Program-made: the position numbers and the translations under genes
Shown here: positions 42,169 to 51,073 of the stretch, piece after piece
How positions within the stretch are numbered: the stretch's first letter is position 1
Layout: the number at the start of each line of letters is the position of its first letter
Notes under the pieces: model-generated
What the model was told of the DNA's origin: nothing
The model's input: the letters and a program-made list of their open reading frames with translations, nothing else
Database searches by the model: none
Source of the DNA: Nonomuraea solani
GTDB taxonomy: Bacteria; Actinomycetota; Actinomycetes; Streptosporangiales; Streptosporangiaceae
Reading direction: 5' to 3'
Assembly: GCF_900108335.1 (NCBI RefSeq)
Contig: NZ_FNVT01000018.1
Location: forward strand, 1-64,000
Length of the DNA: 64,000 bases

Positions 42169-43676
42169 CACCGGCGAAAACCGACACCGAAGCCCTGGAT
42201 GTCATCGTGATCGGTGGCGGCCCCACCGGCCTGACGGCGGCGACCCTGCTGGGCCGCCGCGACCTCCGCGTCGCCGTCGTCGAACGCCATCACGACGTCT
42301 ACCCGCTGCCACGGGCCGTCCACCTCGACGACGAGGTCTACCGAATCCTCCACGAGCTGGGCATCGGCCACGAATTCGCCACCCGCACCCGCCCCGCGTC
42401 CGGCCTCCGGCTCCTCGACCGACACCACCGAGAACTGGCCACCTTCACCCGCGAGCGAGCGACGGCCACAGGTCTCCCGCAGGCCAACATGTTCGACCAG
42501 CCCGACCTTGAACGCCTGATGCGCGACAACCTCACCAGCCTGCCCACCGTGAAACTTCTCGGCGGCCACGAACTGCTGCACCTCCACACCGGCCGCGCCA
42601 CATCGGTGACCGTCCACATACGCCGCCCCGACGGCGCCGAGGCCAGCCTGCGCGCGCCCTACGTGATCGGCTGCGACGGAGCCAACAGCACGGTCCGCCA
42701 CCGGCTCGGCCTCACCAGCGACGACCTCGGATTCGACCAGCGCTGGCTCATCGCCGACATCCGCTGCGACCTCGACCTCGACACATGGGACGGCGTACAC
42801 CAAGTCTGCGACCCCCACCGGGCCGGCACCTACATGCGCATCGGACCCAACCGCTACCGCTGGGAATTCCAACTCCTCAACGACGAGACCTCCGCCGACT
42901 TCGAAGACATCCCAGCCCTACGCCGGCTGATCGGACCATGGGTCCGCACAATCCCGGACGAACGACTGACCATGATCAAATGCACGGAGTACACCTTCCG
43001 CGCCCGCATCGCGCGACAATGGCGCGCGAACCGCGTCTTCCTCGCCGGAGACGCCGCCCATGTCACGCCCCCGTTCATCGGCCAGGGCATGTGCGCCGGC
43101 CTACGTGACGCACACAACCTCGCGTGGAAAATAGCGGCCGCGCTGCGCGGACACGCCAAACCCGGACTCCTCGACTCCTACGAAGCCGAACGCAAACCCC
43201 ACGCGACAGCGATGATCAAACGAGCCAAGGCCATGGGCCAAGTAATGACAGGCGGCGGCCACCTCGCCACACTCGCACGCCACCGACTCGTGCCAAAACT
43301 CGCACGCTCCCGGCTCCTGAGCCGAATCCTGCTCGACAGCCGCACTCCGCCCCTCAAACCCGGCCCCCGAATACAGCGGCACACCCCCCACACCGTACGC
43401 GGCACACTCCTCCCCCTTGTCCACCTGCCCGGCCCACACGACGAACCCATCCTGATCGACCAAGTGCTGGGCGATCGCACAATGATCGTCGCGCTCCCCC
43501 ACGTCGACCTCGCGACCGTACCCGACGCGCTGCCATCGACATGGCTGACCATCGACCCCGAAGGCAACAAGGGCGAGCGACTCCTCGCCCGCTGGCTCCG
43601 AGACGCGGGCGTGGGCTGGGTCCAAGTCGACCCCGACCGCGTAATCAGCGCAGCCGGACCGGCAGGCATGCATTGA
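42165..43676 (+). CDS. FAD-dependent aromatic hydroxylase (MhpA-like)
   Basis: A 503-aa class A flavoprotein hydroxylase. It has VIGGGPTGLTAATLLGRRD (dinucleotide fold), LPRAVHLDDEVYRILHELGI (PRAV-x-DDE box of the MhpA group), YVIGCDGANSTVRHRLGL (DG motif) and RVFLAGDAAHVTPPFIGQGM (GD motif). A thioredoxin-like C-terminal region follows. MhpA-type enzymes hydroxylate phenolic propionates to catechols, which fits the extradiol dioxygenase in the same operon. GTG start overlaps the upstream stop. Confidence 0.93.
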   Translation: MTPAKTDTEALDVIVIGGGPTGLTAATLLGRRDLRVAVVERHHDVYPLPRAVHLDDEVYRILHELGIGHEFATRTRPASGLRLLDRHHRELATFTRERATATGLPQANMFDQPDLERLMRDNLTSLPTVKLLGGHELLHLHTGRATSVTVHIRRPDGAEASLRAPYVIGCDGANSTVRHRLGLTSDDLGFDQRWLIADIRCDLDLDTWDGVHQVCDPHRAGTYMRIGPNRYRWEFQLLNDETSADFEDIPALRRLIGPWVRTIPDERLTMIKCTEYTFRARIARQWRANRVFLAGDAAHVTPPFIGQGMCAGLRDAHNLAWKIAAALRGHAKPGLLDSYEAERKPHATAMIKRAKAMGQVMTGGGHLATLARHRLVPKLARSRLLSRILLDSRTPPLKPGPRIQRHTPHTVRGTLLPLVHLPGPHDEPILIDQVLGDRTMIVALPHVDLATVPDALPSTWLTIDPEGNKGERLLARWLRDAGVGWVQVDPDRVISAAGPAGMH

Positions 43677-43745
43677 AGCCCACACGACGACGCGCACGGC
43701 GAACCGATGAATGAGCCACAGGCCCTTCCAGGTACGATCATCGCC

Positions 43746-44393
43746 ATGTCTCAACAGCCACCATCGCGCGGAGAGCGGCGCAAGCTGCGCACACGCATGG
43801 CGCTGATCGAGGCTGCGCAGGAGATCTACGCCGAGCGCGGTGACCTCGACGTCAGCATCCAACAGATCACTGAGGCGGCTGACGTCGGCTTCGGATCGTT
43901 CTCCAACCATTTCTCATCCAAGGCGGAACTCCTCGACGCGGCGATCGCCCAGGCACTCGAGTCACACGCCGCCTGGCTGGAAAACATGCTCTCGAACGTC
44001 GCCGACCCGGCCGAGGTCTTCGCAACGTCAATGAGGCTCACCGGCAGACTGATCCGCACACGCCCCAGAATCGCACGGGTCCTGATGAGTGGCAGGGGCG
44101 CGCTGCTCGCCGCGTCCTACGGCCACGCGCCCCGCGCCCGCAGGGACATCGAGGCGGCGGTCGCCGCCGGCCGCTTCAAGACGGAGGACATCGGCGTGGC
44201 GCTCGCCTGCACGGCGGGAAGCCTGATCGCGACAATGCACCTGTGCGGCGTCGACCCGAAGACGTCTGTCGACCATGTCGCCGATCAGACCGTGCTCAAC
44301 ATGCTGCGCATGTTCGGCATGGAAGACGCCGAGGCACACCGGATCGTGACGCTCCCGCTTCCCCCTGACGAAGGGCCGGTCACGGCGATCTGA
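43746..44393 (+). CDS. TetR-family regulator of the aromatic operon
   Basis: A 215-aa TetR protein. The HTH reads RTRMALIEAAQEIYAERGDL, DVSIQQITEAADVGFGSFSN and HFSSKAELLDAAIAQALESH. The C-terminal ligand domain is all helical. ATG 43746 is used; ATG 43707 is also in frame but leaves an unusual leader. It follows the hydroxylase by 69 bases on the same strand, so it probably belongs to the operon and regulates it through the inverted repeat at 37213-37246. Confidence 0.9.
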   Translation: MSQQPPSRGERRKLRTRMALIEAAQEIYAERGDLDVSIQQITEAADVGFGSFSNHFSSKAELLDAAIAQALESHAAWLENMLSNVADPAEVFATSMRLTGRLIRTRPRIARVLMSGRGALLAASYGHAPRARRDIEAAVAAGRFKTEDIGVALACTAGSLIATMHLCGVDPKTSVDHVADQTVLNMLRMFGMEDAEAHRIVTLPLPPDEGPVTAI

Positions 44394-44708
44394 GGTCGGT
44401 CGCAGCATCGGGCGGCACACATGTGCCTTCGCACCTCGGCAGCCTGATCCGCCAGCAGGAAGAAATTTTCAACCCTTCCGGCTCTACATCCATGCGACGA
44501 TTTGGCAGTTGACTCTTCCCCCCAGACCTGATCCCCATGAGACAGCTTGGGACCTGTGCAAAGACCCGAGCTGGTCCTTTCAGATGGACGGGCGTAGCCC
44601 GTGCCTTGTTCGAGCTGATGGTGGGCCCCCCTTCGACCCCGAGAGCCGCCGGGTGATCTGCTCGACCAACGCCCGCCTCCGCCTGCCGCCTCAGTACTGT
44701 GACTTCGC
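44394..44708. other. intergenic, nothing recognised
   Basis: About 315 bases between the TetR gene and the phosphotransferase. Frames are short and without family motifs, and no clear terminator hairpin is seen. Confidence 0.4.
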
Positions 44709-45611
44709 ATGACCGACACCGAGATCGAGATCACCGCCGACCTGGTCCGCGACCTGCTGCAGGAGCAACATCCAGATCTTGCGGGGCTGGCCATCCGCGA
44801 GGTGGCGGGTGGCTGGGGCAACCAAATGTGGCGCCTCGGGGACGAGTTGGCCGTGCGCATGCAGCGCATGGACTCCACCCCGGAGCTCCAGCTCAAGGAG
44901 CGGCGATGGCTACCCGTTCTGGCCCCGCGCCTGCCGCTCCCGGTGCCGACCCCGGTGCGGTTCGGCGAACCGTCCGAGCAATTCCCCAAGCACTGGACCG
45001 TGATGACCTGGGTTCCCGGCGAGCCATTGGACCACGGCTCGATCAGCCGCGGCGCCCACGCGGCCGACACGCTGGCGGGCTTCCTCAGGGCGCTCCATGT
45101 GAAGGCGCCCGCCGACGCCCCGGCCAGTTCGGACTTCGGCGCTCACCCCAAGAGGTGTACGGGCGGCTTCGAGCAGTTCTTGCAGGCCATTGACCGCGAC
45201 GCCGTCGGCGATGTCCGCGCCGTCCGGGCCGTCTGGGACGATGCCGTCGCGGCCCCCGAGTGGGAGGGCCCGCCGGTGTGGGTGCACGGTGACCTCCATC
45301 CCGCGAATGTCGTCGTCTCGGACGGGAGGCTCTCGGGCGTGATCGATTTCGGTGCCTTGTTCGCCGGCGATCCGGCGTGGGACCTCGGCGCGGCGTGGGT
45401 GCTGCTCCCCGCGGGCGCGGCCGCACGGTTCTTCGACGCGTACGCGCACGCGGACGAGGCGGCGATCCGGCGCGCCCGCGGGCTGGCCACTATGAAGAGC
45501 CTCTTCCTGATGCTCATGGGGCAGAACGGAGATCGCGGCCTTCCCGGCGGCAAGCCGAACTGGGGACCTGCAGGCCGGGCGGCACTTGATCGTGTTCTGG
45601 AGGGCATTTGA
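44709..45611 (+). CDS. aminoglycoside phosphotransferase (APH)-family kinase
   Basis: A 300-aa protein of the APH/choline-kinase fold. The N lobe has GGWGNQMWRLGDELAVRMQR (Gly-rich turn and lysine-like Arg), the hinge is HWTVMTWVPGEPLDHGSI, the catalytic loop is VWVHGDLHPANVVVSDG and the Mg-binding DFG is GVIDFGALFAGDPAWDLG. In actinomycetes most such genes are of unknown substrate; resistance to an antibiotic is possible but not shown. Monocistronic. Confidence 0.9.
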   Translation: MTDTEIEITADLVRDLLQEQHPDLAGLAIREVAGGWGNQMWRLGDELAVRMQRMDSTPELQLKERRWLPVLAPRLPLPVPTPVRFGEPSEQFPKHWTVMTWVPGEPLDHGSISRGAHAADTLAGFLRALHVKAPADAPASSDFGAHPKRCTGGFEQFLQAIDRDAVGDVRAVRAVWDDAVAAPEWEGPPVWVHGDLHPANVVVSDGRLSGVIDFGALFAGDPAWDLGAAWVLLPAGAAARFFDAYAHADEAAIRRARGLATMKSLFLMLMGQNGDRGLPGGKPNWGPAGRAALDRVLEGI

Positions 45612-46029
45612 TGCACACGTGAAGGTGTTCGGCCATGCGGCAGCCCACCTTCGTGAGGTTCGTCGATCACCGCGCGTGGTGGGAATGCCAAGGTCCGCGG
45701 CCTGTGGCCCTGATCGAGCTGGCGGAGCTTCTCGTCATCGCCAGCCAGGCTGACCTGGAGTCCTTCAACCTCGCCGAACCATCCTTCGCGTTCGGCCTCG
45801 GCAATGCGGGCGATGAGGAGGAAGAGCACGCCGAGCTCGCTTGATAGGCGCCTGACACGACTCGCCGCCCTCAGGTAGCTCCGGACGCTATCGCGCGGGC
45901 GGGACGGCTGCCAGGTTCAGCACGCGCATGGTGTCCTTCCCGCTTTCCCAGTGGGCGACGGTGCTGGAGTCGACGGCCATCCAACGGCTGGCTTGCTCAG
46001 CGTTCATAGGCGAAAGAACGGCCCACAAA
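45612..46029. other. gap with a short HTH-like scrap
   Basis: On the minus strand 46007-45888 encodes MNAEQASRWMAVDSSTVAHW followed by ESGKDTMRVLNLAA and a stop. The VxxSTVAHWESGKDTMRV part resembles the third helix of an Xre-type HTH. It is 39 codons with no SD, so probably a relic. A plus-strand frame at 45635-45844 looks like chance coding. Confidence 0.35.
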
Positions 46030-46063
46030 TTGCGATGATATAGGCCATTTGAGCTATCATCGC
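46030..46063 (+). promoter_or_regulatory. metal-responsive operator/promoter, probably leaderless
   Basis: GCGATGATA (46032-46040) and TATCATCGC (46055-46063) are perfect 9-bp arms 14 bp apart. TTGCGA at 46030-46035 and TATCAT at 46055-46060 make a -35/-10 pair with a stretched 19-bp spacer. The ATG at 46067 lies only 6 bases past the -10, so the mRNA should begin at or next to the start codon. The dyad is the expected site for the ArsR protein. Confidence 0.7.
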
Positions 46064-46066
46064 TAG

Positions 46067-46459
46067 ATGGCGATTGATTCTGATGGTGGCCGGTGTGTCA
46101 GCGCCGACATCGCGGCCGGCATCTCCCCGGCGGCGGCGCTGTTCCACTCCCTGGCCGACGAGACCCGGCTCCGTATCGTGCAACGGCTCGCGCGCGGCGA
46201 GGCCCGGGTGGTGGACCTCACCGCGGAGCTGGGCCTGGCCCAGTCCACGGTGTCCAAGCATCTGGCCTGTCTGCGCGACTGCGATCTGGTCGACTACCGC
46301 GCCGAAGGCCGGCAGTCGTTCTACTCCTTGACCCGGCCCGAGCTGATGGATCTGCTGGCCTCGGCCGAGCACCTGCTGGCCGCCACCGGCCACGCCGTGG
46401 TGTTGTGCCCTGTCCACGTCACCCAGCAGGGCTCGGCTGAGGCGCAGGGTATGTCATGA
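46067..46459 (+). CDS. ArsR/SmtB-family metal sensor (CmtR-like)
   Basis: A 130-aa winged-helix metal sensor: ALFHSLADETRLRIVQRLAR, VVDLTAELGLAQSTVSKHLA and CLRDCDLVDYRAEGRQSFY. The CLRDC pair (Cys-x3-Cys on the recognition helix) plus a C-terminal Cys in VVLCPVH reproduces the three-cysteine Cd/Pb site known from mycobacterial CmtR. No SD is seen, consistent with a leaderless message. It overlaps the cation-transporter gene by 4 bases, so metal binding should de-repress both. Confidence 0.92.
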   Translation: MAIDSDGGRCVSADIAAGISPAAALFHSLADETRLRIVQRLARGEARVVDLTAELGLAQSTVSKHLACLRDCDLVDYRAEGRQSFYSLTRPELMDLLASAEHLLAATGHAVVLCPVHVTQQGSAEAQGMS

Positions 46460-47223
46460 CCTCGCTGAACCTGCCCGCTCCGGACCGGCGGGCCTTACTG
46501 CGGCGCCGCATCCGGTTGCTGGTCGCGGCCACCATCACTTACAACGTGATCGAGGCGGCCGTGGCCATCACCGCCGGCACCATCGCCTCCTCCGCGGCGC
46601 TGATCGGCTTCGGTCTCGACTCCATCGTCGAGGTGGCCTCGGCCGCCGCGGTCGCCTGGCAGTTCTCCGCCGCCGATCACGAAGGCCGAGAGAAGACCGC
46701 GCTTCGAGTCATCGCGATCTCATTCTTCGCGCTGGCCGCCTACGTCACTTTCGACGCCGTACGCGCCCTGCTCGGCGCCGTCGAAGCCGAGCACTCCACT
46801 CCCGGCCTGATCCTGGCCGCCCTCTCGCTCGTGATCATGCCGTTTCTGTCGTACGCCCAGCGCCACGCAGGCCGCGAGCTCGGCTCCGCCTCCGCCGTCG
46901 CCGACTCCAAGCAGACCCTGCTGTGCACCTACCTGTCCGGCGTACTGCTCGTTGGGCTGGCGCTCAACAGCCTGTTCGGCTGGTCCTGGGCCGACCCGAT
47001 CGCCGCCCTGGTCATCGCCGCCGTCGCGGTCAAGGAAGGCCGGGAAGCCTGGCGCGGGGACGCCTGCTGCCCGCACCCGCTCGCCCCCGCCGGTGAGGCG
47101 GACGAGATCGCCGCGGCGAGCGAGGAGGGCTGCGCCGACGGCTGCTGCCAAAGCGACACCCCCGCCACCACCGTCAGCATCGACACGACGATCAGGAGGC
47201 GCGATGATCGGCCGGATGCCTGA
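46456..47223 (+). CDS. CDF-like cation transporter
   Basis: A 255-aa membrane protein of the cation-diffusion-facilitator type, with six helices. The metal site pair is GFGLDSIVEVASAAAVAW in TM2 and SWADPIAALVIAAVAVKEG in TM5. The cytoplasmic CDF domain is replaced by a short tail with DACCPHPLAPAG and CADGCCQSDT, cysteine- and histidine-rich, suited to soft metals such as Cd, Pb or Zn. Translationally coupled to the CmtR-like sensor; export under its control is the natural reading. Confidence 0.9.
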   Translation: MTSLNLPAPDRRALLRRRIRLLVAATITYNVIEAAVAITAGTIASSAALIGFGLDSIVEVASAAAVAWQFSAADHEGREKTALRVIAISFFALAAYVTFDAVRALLGAVEAEHSTPGLILAALSLVIMPFLSYAQRHAGRELGSASAVADSKQTLLCTYLSGVLLVGLALNSLFGWSWADPIAALVIAAVAVKEGREAWRGDACCPHPLAPAGEADEIAAASEEGCADGCCQSDTPATTVSIDTTIRRRDDRPDA

Positions 47224-47551
47224 GCGGGTGCGCGCCGCCTACCAGGCCGAGATGCGCGCCGCCCGCACCGCCACCCAGGCGCAGGCCCGCTGGCGGCACC
47301 TGGAACTCGCCCACATCCTGTCCCAGCCCTGGCCATGGCCGCACACGGCCAACCACCTCGCCATGTTGGCCCTCGCCGTCCGACAGCGCGACCGCCGCGA
47401 AGCGTTCGGCCAGGTCCTGCGCATTATCGTCGCGGCACCGGGCTCGGCGCTGGGCCGCTACCCCGAAGGCAACACCGGCCGCGCCCGCGTCGGCATCACC
47501 CTGCCCATGCCCGTCCCCGACGACCTGGCCGCCGTGCTGCAGGCCGCCTGA
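47204..47551 (+). CDS. DUF3703-family protein
   Basis: A 115-aa soluble helical protein: AYQAEMRAARTATQAQARWR, HLELAHILSQPWPWPHTANH, AMLALAVRQRDRREAFGQVL and ALGRYPEGNTGRARVGITLP. The ERAHILSQ-x6-H-x-NH-x-ML pattern with several His matches DUF3703. This family commonly accompanies ArsR/CDF metal operons. It starts inside the transporter gene (ATG 47204 after AGGAGG; ATG 47216 also possible). Probably a metal-binding accessory; this is inference. Confidence 0.88.
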   Translation: MIGRMPERVRAAYQAEMRAARTATQAQARWRHLELAHILSQPWPWPHTANHLAMLALAVRQRDRREAFGQVLRIIVAAPGSALGRYPEGNTGRARVGITLPMPVPDDLAAVLQAA

Positions 47552-47580
47552 CCCTCACTCCCGCAAGCGCAAGGAGCATG

Positions 47581-49095
47581 TCAGTCCTGCTCCCCCGGCG
47601 CCCGTTCGTCGTGGATCAACCGGATGATCGCCTGGCTCATCCGGGCGTAGTCGTGGTCGTTGACCAGCTCGCCGCGGAGGCTGAAGTCGTTCATCACCGC
47701 GATCCGGTCGGCGAGGGTGACGATCTCCGGCAGGTCCGAGGAGATCAGCAGCAGCGCCAGCCCGGCTCCGGCCAGTTCGGCGATCAGCTCGTGGAAGGCC
47801 GCCTTGGTGCGTACGTCGATGCCGACGGTCGGCTCGTCCACGATGAGGATCTCGCATTCGGCGGCGAGCCACTTCGCGAGGCTGACCTTCTGCTGGTTGC
47901 CGCCGGAGAGCTGGCCCGCGAGCTGGGACGGTGCGGAGATTCGGATGCCCAGCCGGTCGACGTACCGGGTCAGCAGGCGGCGCTCCGCCCGGTCGGTCAC
48001 CAGCCCGGCCCTGGCCAGTCGTCGCCACACCGTGACGGCGACATTGCGGGCCACCGGCTGGTCCAGGAACAGGCCCTCTTCCTTGCGGTTCTCGCTCACG
48101 TAGCCGATGCGGTGGCCGCGGAGCGCGTCGCCGACACCGCGGATGCGCACCGGACGGCCGCGTACCTCCATCGTTCCCGACGTGATCCGGTCGAGCCCGA
48201 CGAGCGCCTTGGCGAGTTCGCTGCGGCCGGCCCCGACCAGGCCGTACAGTCCGAGGATCTCCCCCGGCCGCACGGACAGCGAGATATCGCGGTGGCCCCG
48301 CGCGGTGCACAGCCCGTCCAGCCGCAGGAGCGGCGGCGTCGCCGGGTCGACGTGCCGCTCGGCGAGGCGGACCGAGGAGTAGGCCCGCCCGACCATGAGG
48401 TCGACGATCTGGTCCTGCGTGTGGCCGGCGAGCGGCTCGGCCTCCGCCACGCTGCGCCCGTCGCGCAGCACGGTGACCGTGTCCGCGATCGCGAACACCT
48501 CCTCCAGCTTGTGGCTGACGAGCACGACGGCGTGTCCGTTGTCGCGCAGCCTGCGCACGATGCCGTAGAGCCGGTCGGCCTCGTCCGCGGTGAGCGACGC
48601 GGTCGGCTCGTCGAGCAGCAGCACCTTGCTGTCGACGCTCAGCGCCTTGGCGATCTCGACCAGTTGCGCCTGCGCCACGGAGAGCCGGGAGACCGGGGTG
48701 TCCGGGTCGAGGTCCAGGTCGAGGAGGCCGAGGCAGCGGCGGGCCTCGGCGCGCATCCGCGCCCGGTCGACGAGTCCGAAGCGCCGCGGCAGGTGGTGCA
48801 GCAGGATGTTCTCGGCGATGGAGAAGCCGGGGATGAGGTTGCGCTCCTGGTGCACGACGCCGATGCCCGCCCGCTGGGCGTCGAGCGGCCCGTTCAGGTG
48901 CAGGTCGGTGCCGCCGAGTGCGACCCGCCCGCCGTCCGGCCGGTGCACTCCGGTCAGGATCTTGATGAGCGTGCTCTTGCCCGCGCCGTTCTCGCCCAGC
49001 AGGGCGTGCACGCTGCCCGCGGCGAGCCGCAGGCCGGCCCCGTCCAGCGCGCGGACTCCCGGGAACGTCTTCACCAGGTTCTCGGCGGTGAGCAT
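47581..49095 (-). CDS. sugar ABC transporter ATPase (RbsA/MglA type)
   Basis: A 504-aa tandem ATPase. The first domain has Walker A GENGAGKSTLIKIL, signature VSRLSVAQAQLVEIAKAL and Walker B KVLLLDEPTASLT. The second has a degenerate Walker A (GLVGAGRSELAKALVG), signature LSGGNQQKVSLAKWLA and Walker B ILIVDEPTVGIDVRTK, as usual for carbohydrate importers of the CUT2 class. It drives the two permeases encoded upstream. ATG 49095 abuts the permease stop; it is the last gene of the operon, converging on DUF3703. Confidence 0.95.
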   Translation of the reverse strand: MLTAENLVKTFPGVRALDGAGLRLAAGSVHALLGENGAGKSTLIKILTGVHRPDGGRVALGGTDLHLNGPLDAQRAGIGVVHQERNLIPGFSIAENILLHHLPRRFGLVDRARMRAEARRCLGLLDLDLDPDTPVSRLSVAQAQLVEIAKALSVDSKVLLLDEPTASLTADEADRLYGIVRRLRDNGHAVVLVSHKLEEVFAIADTVTVLRDGRSVAEAEPLAGHTQDQIVDLMVGRAYSSVRLAERHVDPATPPLLRLDGLCTARGHRDISLSVRPGEILGLYGLVGAGRSELAKALVGLDRITSGTMEVRGRPVRIRGVGDALRGHRIGYVSENRKEEGLFLDQPVARNVAVTVWRRLARAGLVTDRAERRLLTRYVDRLGIRISAPSQLAGQLSGGNQQKVSLAKWLAAECEILIVDEPTVGIDVRTKAAFHELIAELAGAGLALLLISSDLPEIVTLADRIAVMNDFSLRGELVNDHDYARMSQAIIRLIHDERAPGEQD

Positions 49096-50060
49096 CACGA
49101 CGGCCCTTTCGACAGCTTCTGGCGTACGGTGCCCAGCAGCACCGCACCGAGGACGACCGCGCCGACGATCAGGTCGATCCAGCGCGGGTTGATGCCGAAC
49201 TGCGCCTGCATGACGTCCACCAGCCGGATCAGGAACGCCGCGAGGCAGGTGCCGGCGACGCTGACGACTCCGCCCGCTAGCGCCACCCCGCCGATGATGG
49301 GCGCGGCGAAGCTCGGCAGCAGCAGGTCGTCACCGATGCTGGAGTTGACGGAGCCGGAGGCGGCGACCGTGATGACGGCGGCGACCCCGGCGAGCAGGCC
49401 GCTGAGCCCGTGCGCGATGACGATCGACCGGTCGTTGGAGACGCCCGAGAGCCGTGCGGCGAACGGGCTGCCGCCGGTCGCCAGCAACTGCCGGCCCGCG
49501 ACCGCGCGGCCGAAGAACAGGGCCACCAGGGCGGCCACCACCAGGGCGAGGATGAGGACGACCGGCAGTCCGAGCACCGAGGCGGCGCCCAGGTCACGCA
49601 GCCCCGGCGAGTATCCCTGGAAGGTGTCGGGGCCGTTGACCCCGTACCGCAGCCCTTCGATGATCGTCATGGTGGCGAGGGTCACGATGAAGCCGTTGAT
49701 CCGGGTGAACACGACGAGCAGCCCATTGACCAGACCGGCGGCGAGGCCGGCCCCGAGCGCGCCCAGCACGGCCAGCGGAGCGGGCAGACCGCCTTCGAGC
49801 ATGAGCCAGGCCGCGACCATGGCGGACAGGCCCGTGAGCGTACCGACCGACAGGTTCATCTGGCCGACGGCCAGCACGACCATCTGGGACAGTCCGATGA
49901 CGATCGGGACGGCGAGGAAGCGGAAAAACGCCTCCAGCGTGCCGCGGGAGAGCAGGTTGCCGTCCGTGGCGGCGGCGAGCGCGACGAAACCGGCGGCGGC
50001 GAGCACCGCGAGGGTGAACTCCGGCCGGGTGGTGACGTCCTTGGCGATGCCGGCGTTCAT
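49095..50060 (-). CDS. sugar ABC transporter permease 1 (CUT2)
   Basis: A 321-aa RbsC-like permease with eight to ten helices. Conserved parts are MVVLAVGQMNLSVGTLTGLS (normally GGIDLSVG), NGLLVVFTRINGFIVTLATM, RQLLATGGSPFAARLSGVSN and a C-terminal GAVVLGAVLLGTVRQKL. The two permeases are related but clearly diverged, implying a heterodimeric channel. Start overlaps the upstream permease's stop. Confidence 0.93.
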   Translation of the reverse strand: MNAGIAKDVTTRPEFTLAVLAAAGFVALAAATDGNLLSRGTLEAFFRFLAVPIVIGLSQMVVLAVGQMNLSVGTLTGLSAMVAAWLMLEGGLPAPLAVLGALGAGLAAGLVNGLLVVFTRINGFIVTLATMTIIEGLRYGVNGPDTFQGYSPGLRDLGAASVLGLPVVLILALVVAALVALFFGRAVAGRQLLATGGSPFAARLSGVSNDRSIVIAHGLSGLLAGVAAVITVAASGSVNSSIGDDLLLPSFAAPIIGGVALAGGVVSVAGTCLAAFLIRLVDVMQAQFGINPRWIDLIVGAVVLGAVLLGTVRQKLSKGPS

Positions 50061-51073
50061 GCCCGCGCCCCCCTTCGTTCCGCGACGACGTGGCGCACCC
50101 GGTCGAGCGACAGCGCGCCGAGCAGCACCAGGCCGATGTAGAGATTGAGCTGGTCGAGCTGGAACTGCAGCAGGTTCAGGCCCTTGGAGATGACCTGGGT
50201 GAGCGTCGCGCCCAGCACCGTGCCGAGCACGCTGACGGCGCCGCCGGCCAGCAGCGTGCCGCCGAGGACCGGGCCGAGGAACGACGGCAGCAGGAACGCG
50301 TCGCCGATGCGCGCCGAGAAGGCGCCGTTGTTCGCGGCGAGCAGGAAGCCGGCCAGCCCGGCCAGCAGCCCGCTGAGCGCGTGGGCCTGTACCACCCGGT
50401 TCCGGACGGGGATGCCGGACAGCTCGGCCGCCTTCTCGTTGGCGCCGGTCATCAAGATCTCCCGGCCCAGCCTGCCGAAGCGGAACAGCAGTCCCACCGC
50501 CGCCACCGCGACGAGGGTGAGCGGAGCGACGAGAGGGATGTGCGGACCGCACACATCGCCCATGCAGTAGTCGGCAAAGGTGTCGTTGCGCAGCGCGTCC
50601 ATGCCGGCGGGCCGGCTGGTGAAGGCGACGCCGTCGGTGAACGTGGTGTAGAGGATCGTGATGAGCCCCACCAGGGCGAAGTCCATCGCCAGGGTGACCA
50701 CGAACGAGTTGACACCGGTACGCGAGATGATCAGCCCCGCCAGCGCGCCGAGCAACATGCCCACGATCAGCCCGATCACCAGGCCGGCCACCAGCGGCAC
50801 GCCGAGCCGGTCGTAGGCGAGCCCCATGGCGAACGCGCTCATCGCCGCCATCCGGCCGACGGCCATGTTCATGTGCCCCAGCGACAGGACCGCGAGCTGG
50901 GCGAGGCCGACCACCGCGTACACGCTGATGTCCGCCTGCAGCGGCACGAGCGTGAGCGTGGTGTCCATGAACGCCGGCCGCAGCGCGGTGAAGAGCGCGA
51001 CCAGGGCGATCAGCAGGATGAGCAGCCCGAGGCGCGGGTTCGCCCAGAGCGGTGTCGCCGTCCGTGCGCTCAC
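50057..51073 (-). CDS. sugar ABC transporter permease 2 (CUT2)
   Basis: A 338-aa RbsC-like permease. It has LAVLSLGHMNMAVGRMAAMS in place of the usual GGIDLSVG segment, ISRTGVNSFVVTLAMDFALV and GREILMTGANEKAAELSGIP (EAA-like loop). An unusual extracytoplasmic loop between helices carries two Cys (ADYCMGDVCGPHIP), perhaps a disulfide. GTG 51073 overlaps the stop of the enolase gene, so the enzyme and importer are co-expressed. Confidence 0.92.
   Translation of the reverse strand: MSARTATPLWANPRLGLLILLIALVALFTALRPAFMDTTLTLVPLQADISVYAVVGLAQLAVLSLGHMNMAVGRMAAMSAFAMGLAYDRLGVPLVAGLVIGLIVGMLLGALAGLIISRTGVNSFVVTLAMDFALVGLITILYTTFTDGVAFTSRPAGMDALRNDTFADYCMGDVCGPHIPLVAPLTLVAVAAVGLLFRFGRLGREILMTGANEKAAELSGIPVRNRVVQAHALSGLLAGLAGFLLAANNGAFSARIGDAFLLPSFLGPVLGGTLLAGGAVSVLGTVLGATLTQVISKGLNLLQFQLDQLNLYIGLVLLGALSLDRVRHVVAERRGARA

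Noticed and set aside
37288..43676. Natural-product biosynthetic cluster reading of the operon
   Set aside because: The combination of hydroxylase, extradiol dioxygenase and FAH enzyme is a breakdown route, with no PKS, NRPS or tailoring genes nearby.
44709..45611. Calling the APH-fold kinase an aminoglycoside resistance gene
   Set aside because: The fold is clear but substrate cannot be read from the motifs; most chromosomal actinomycete members are uncharacterised.
45635..45844. 69-codon plus-strand frame ending GNAGDEEEEHAELA
   Set aside because: No SD or family resemblance; composition suggests chance coding, so it is described only within the gap.
47335..50148. Very long plus-strand open frame antisense to the sugar ABC transporter genes
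   Set aside because: It mirrors the real minus-strand genes; composition is His/Arg/Asp-rich antisense sequence with no domain. The minus strand has complete Walker and permease motifs.
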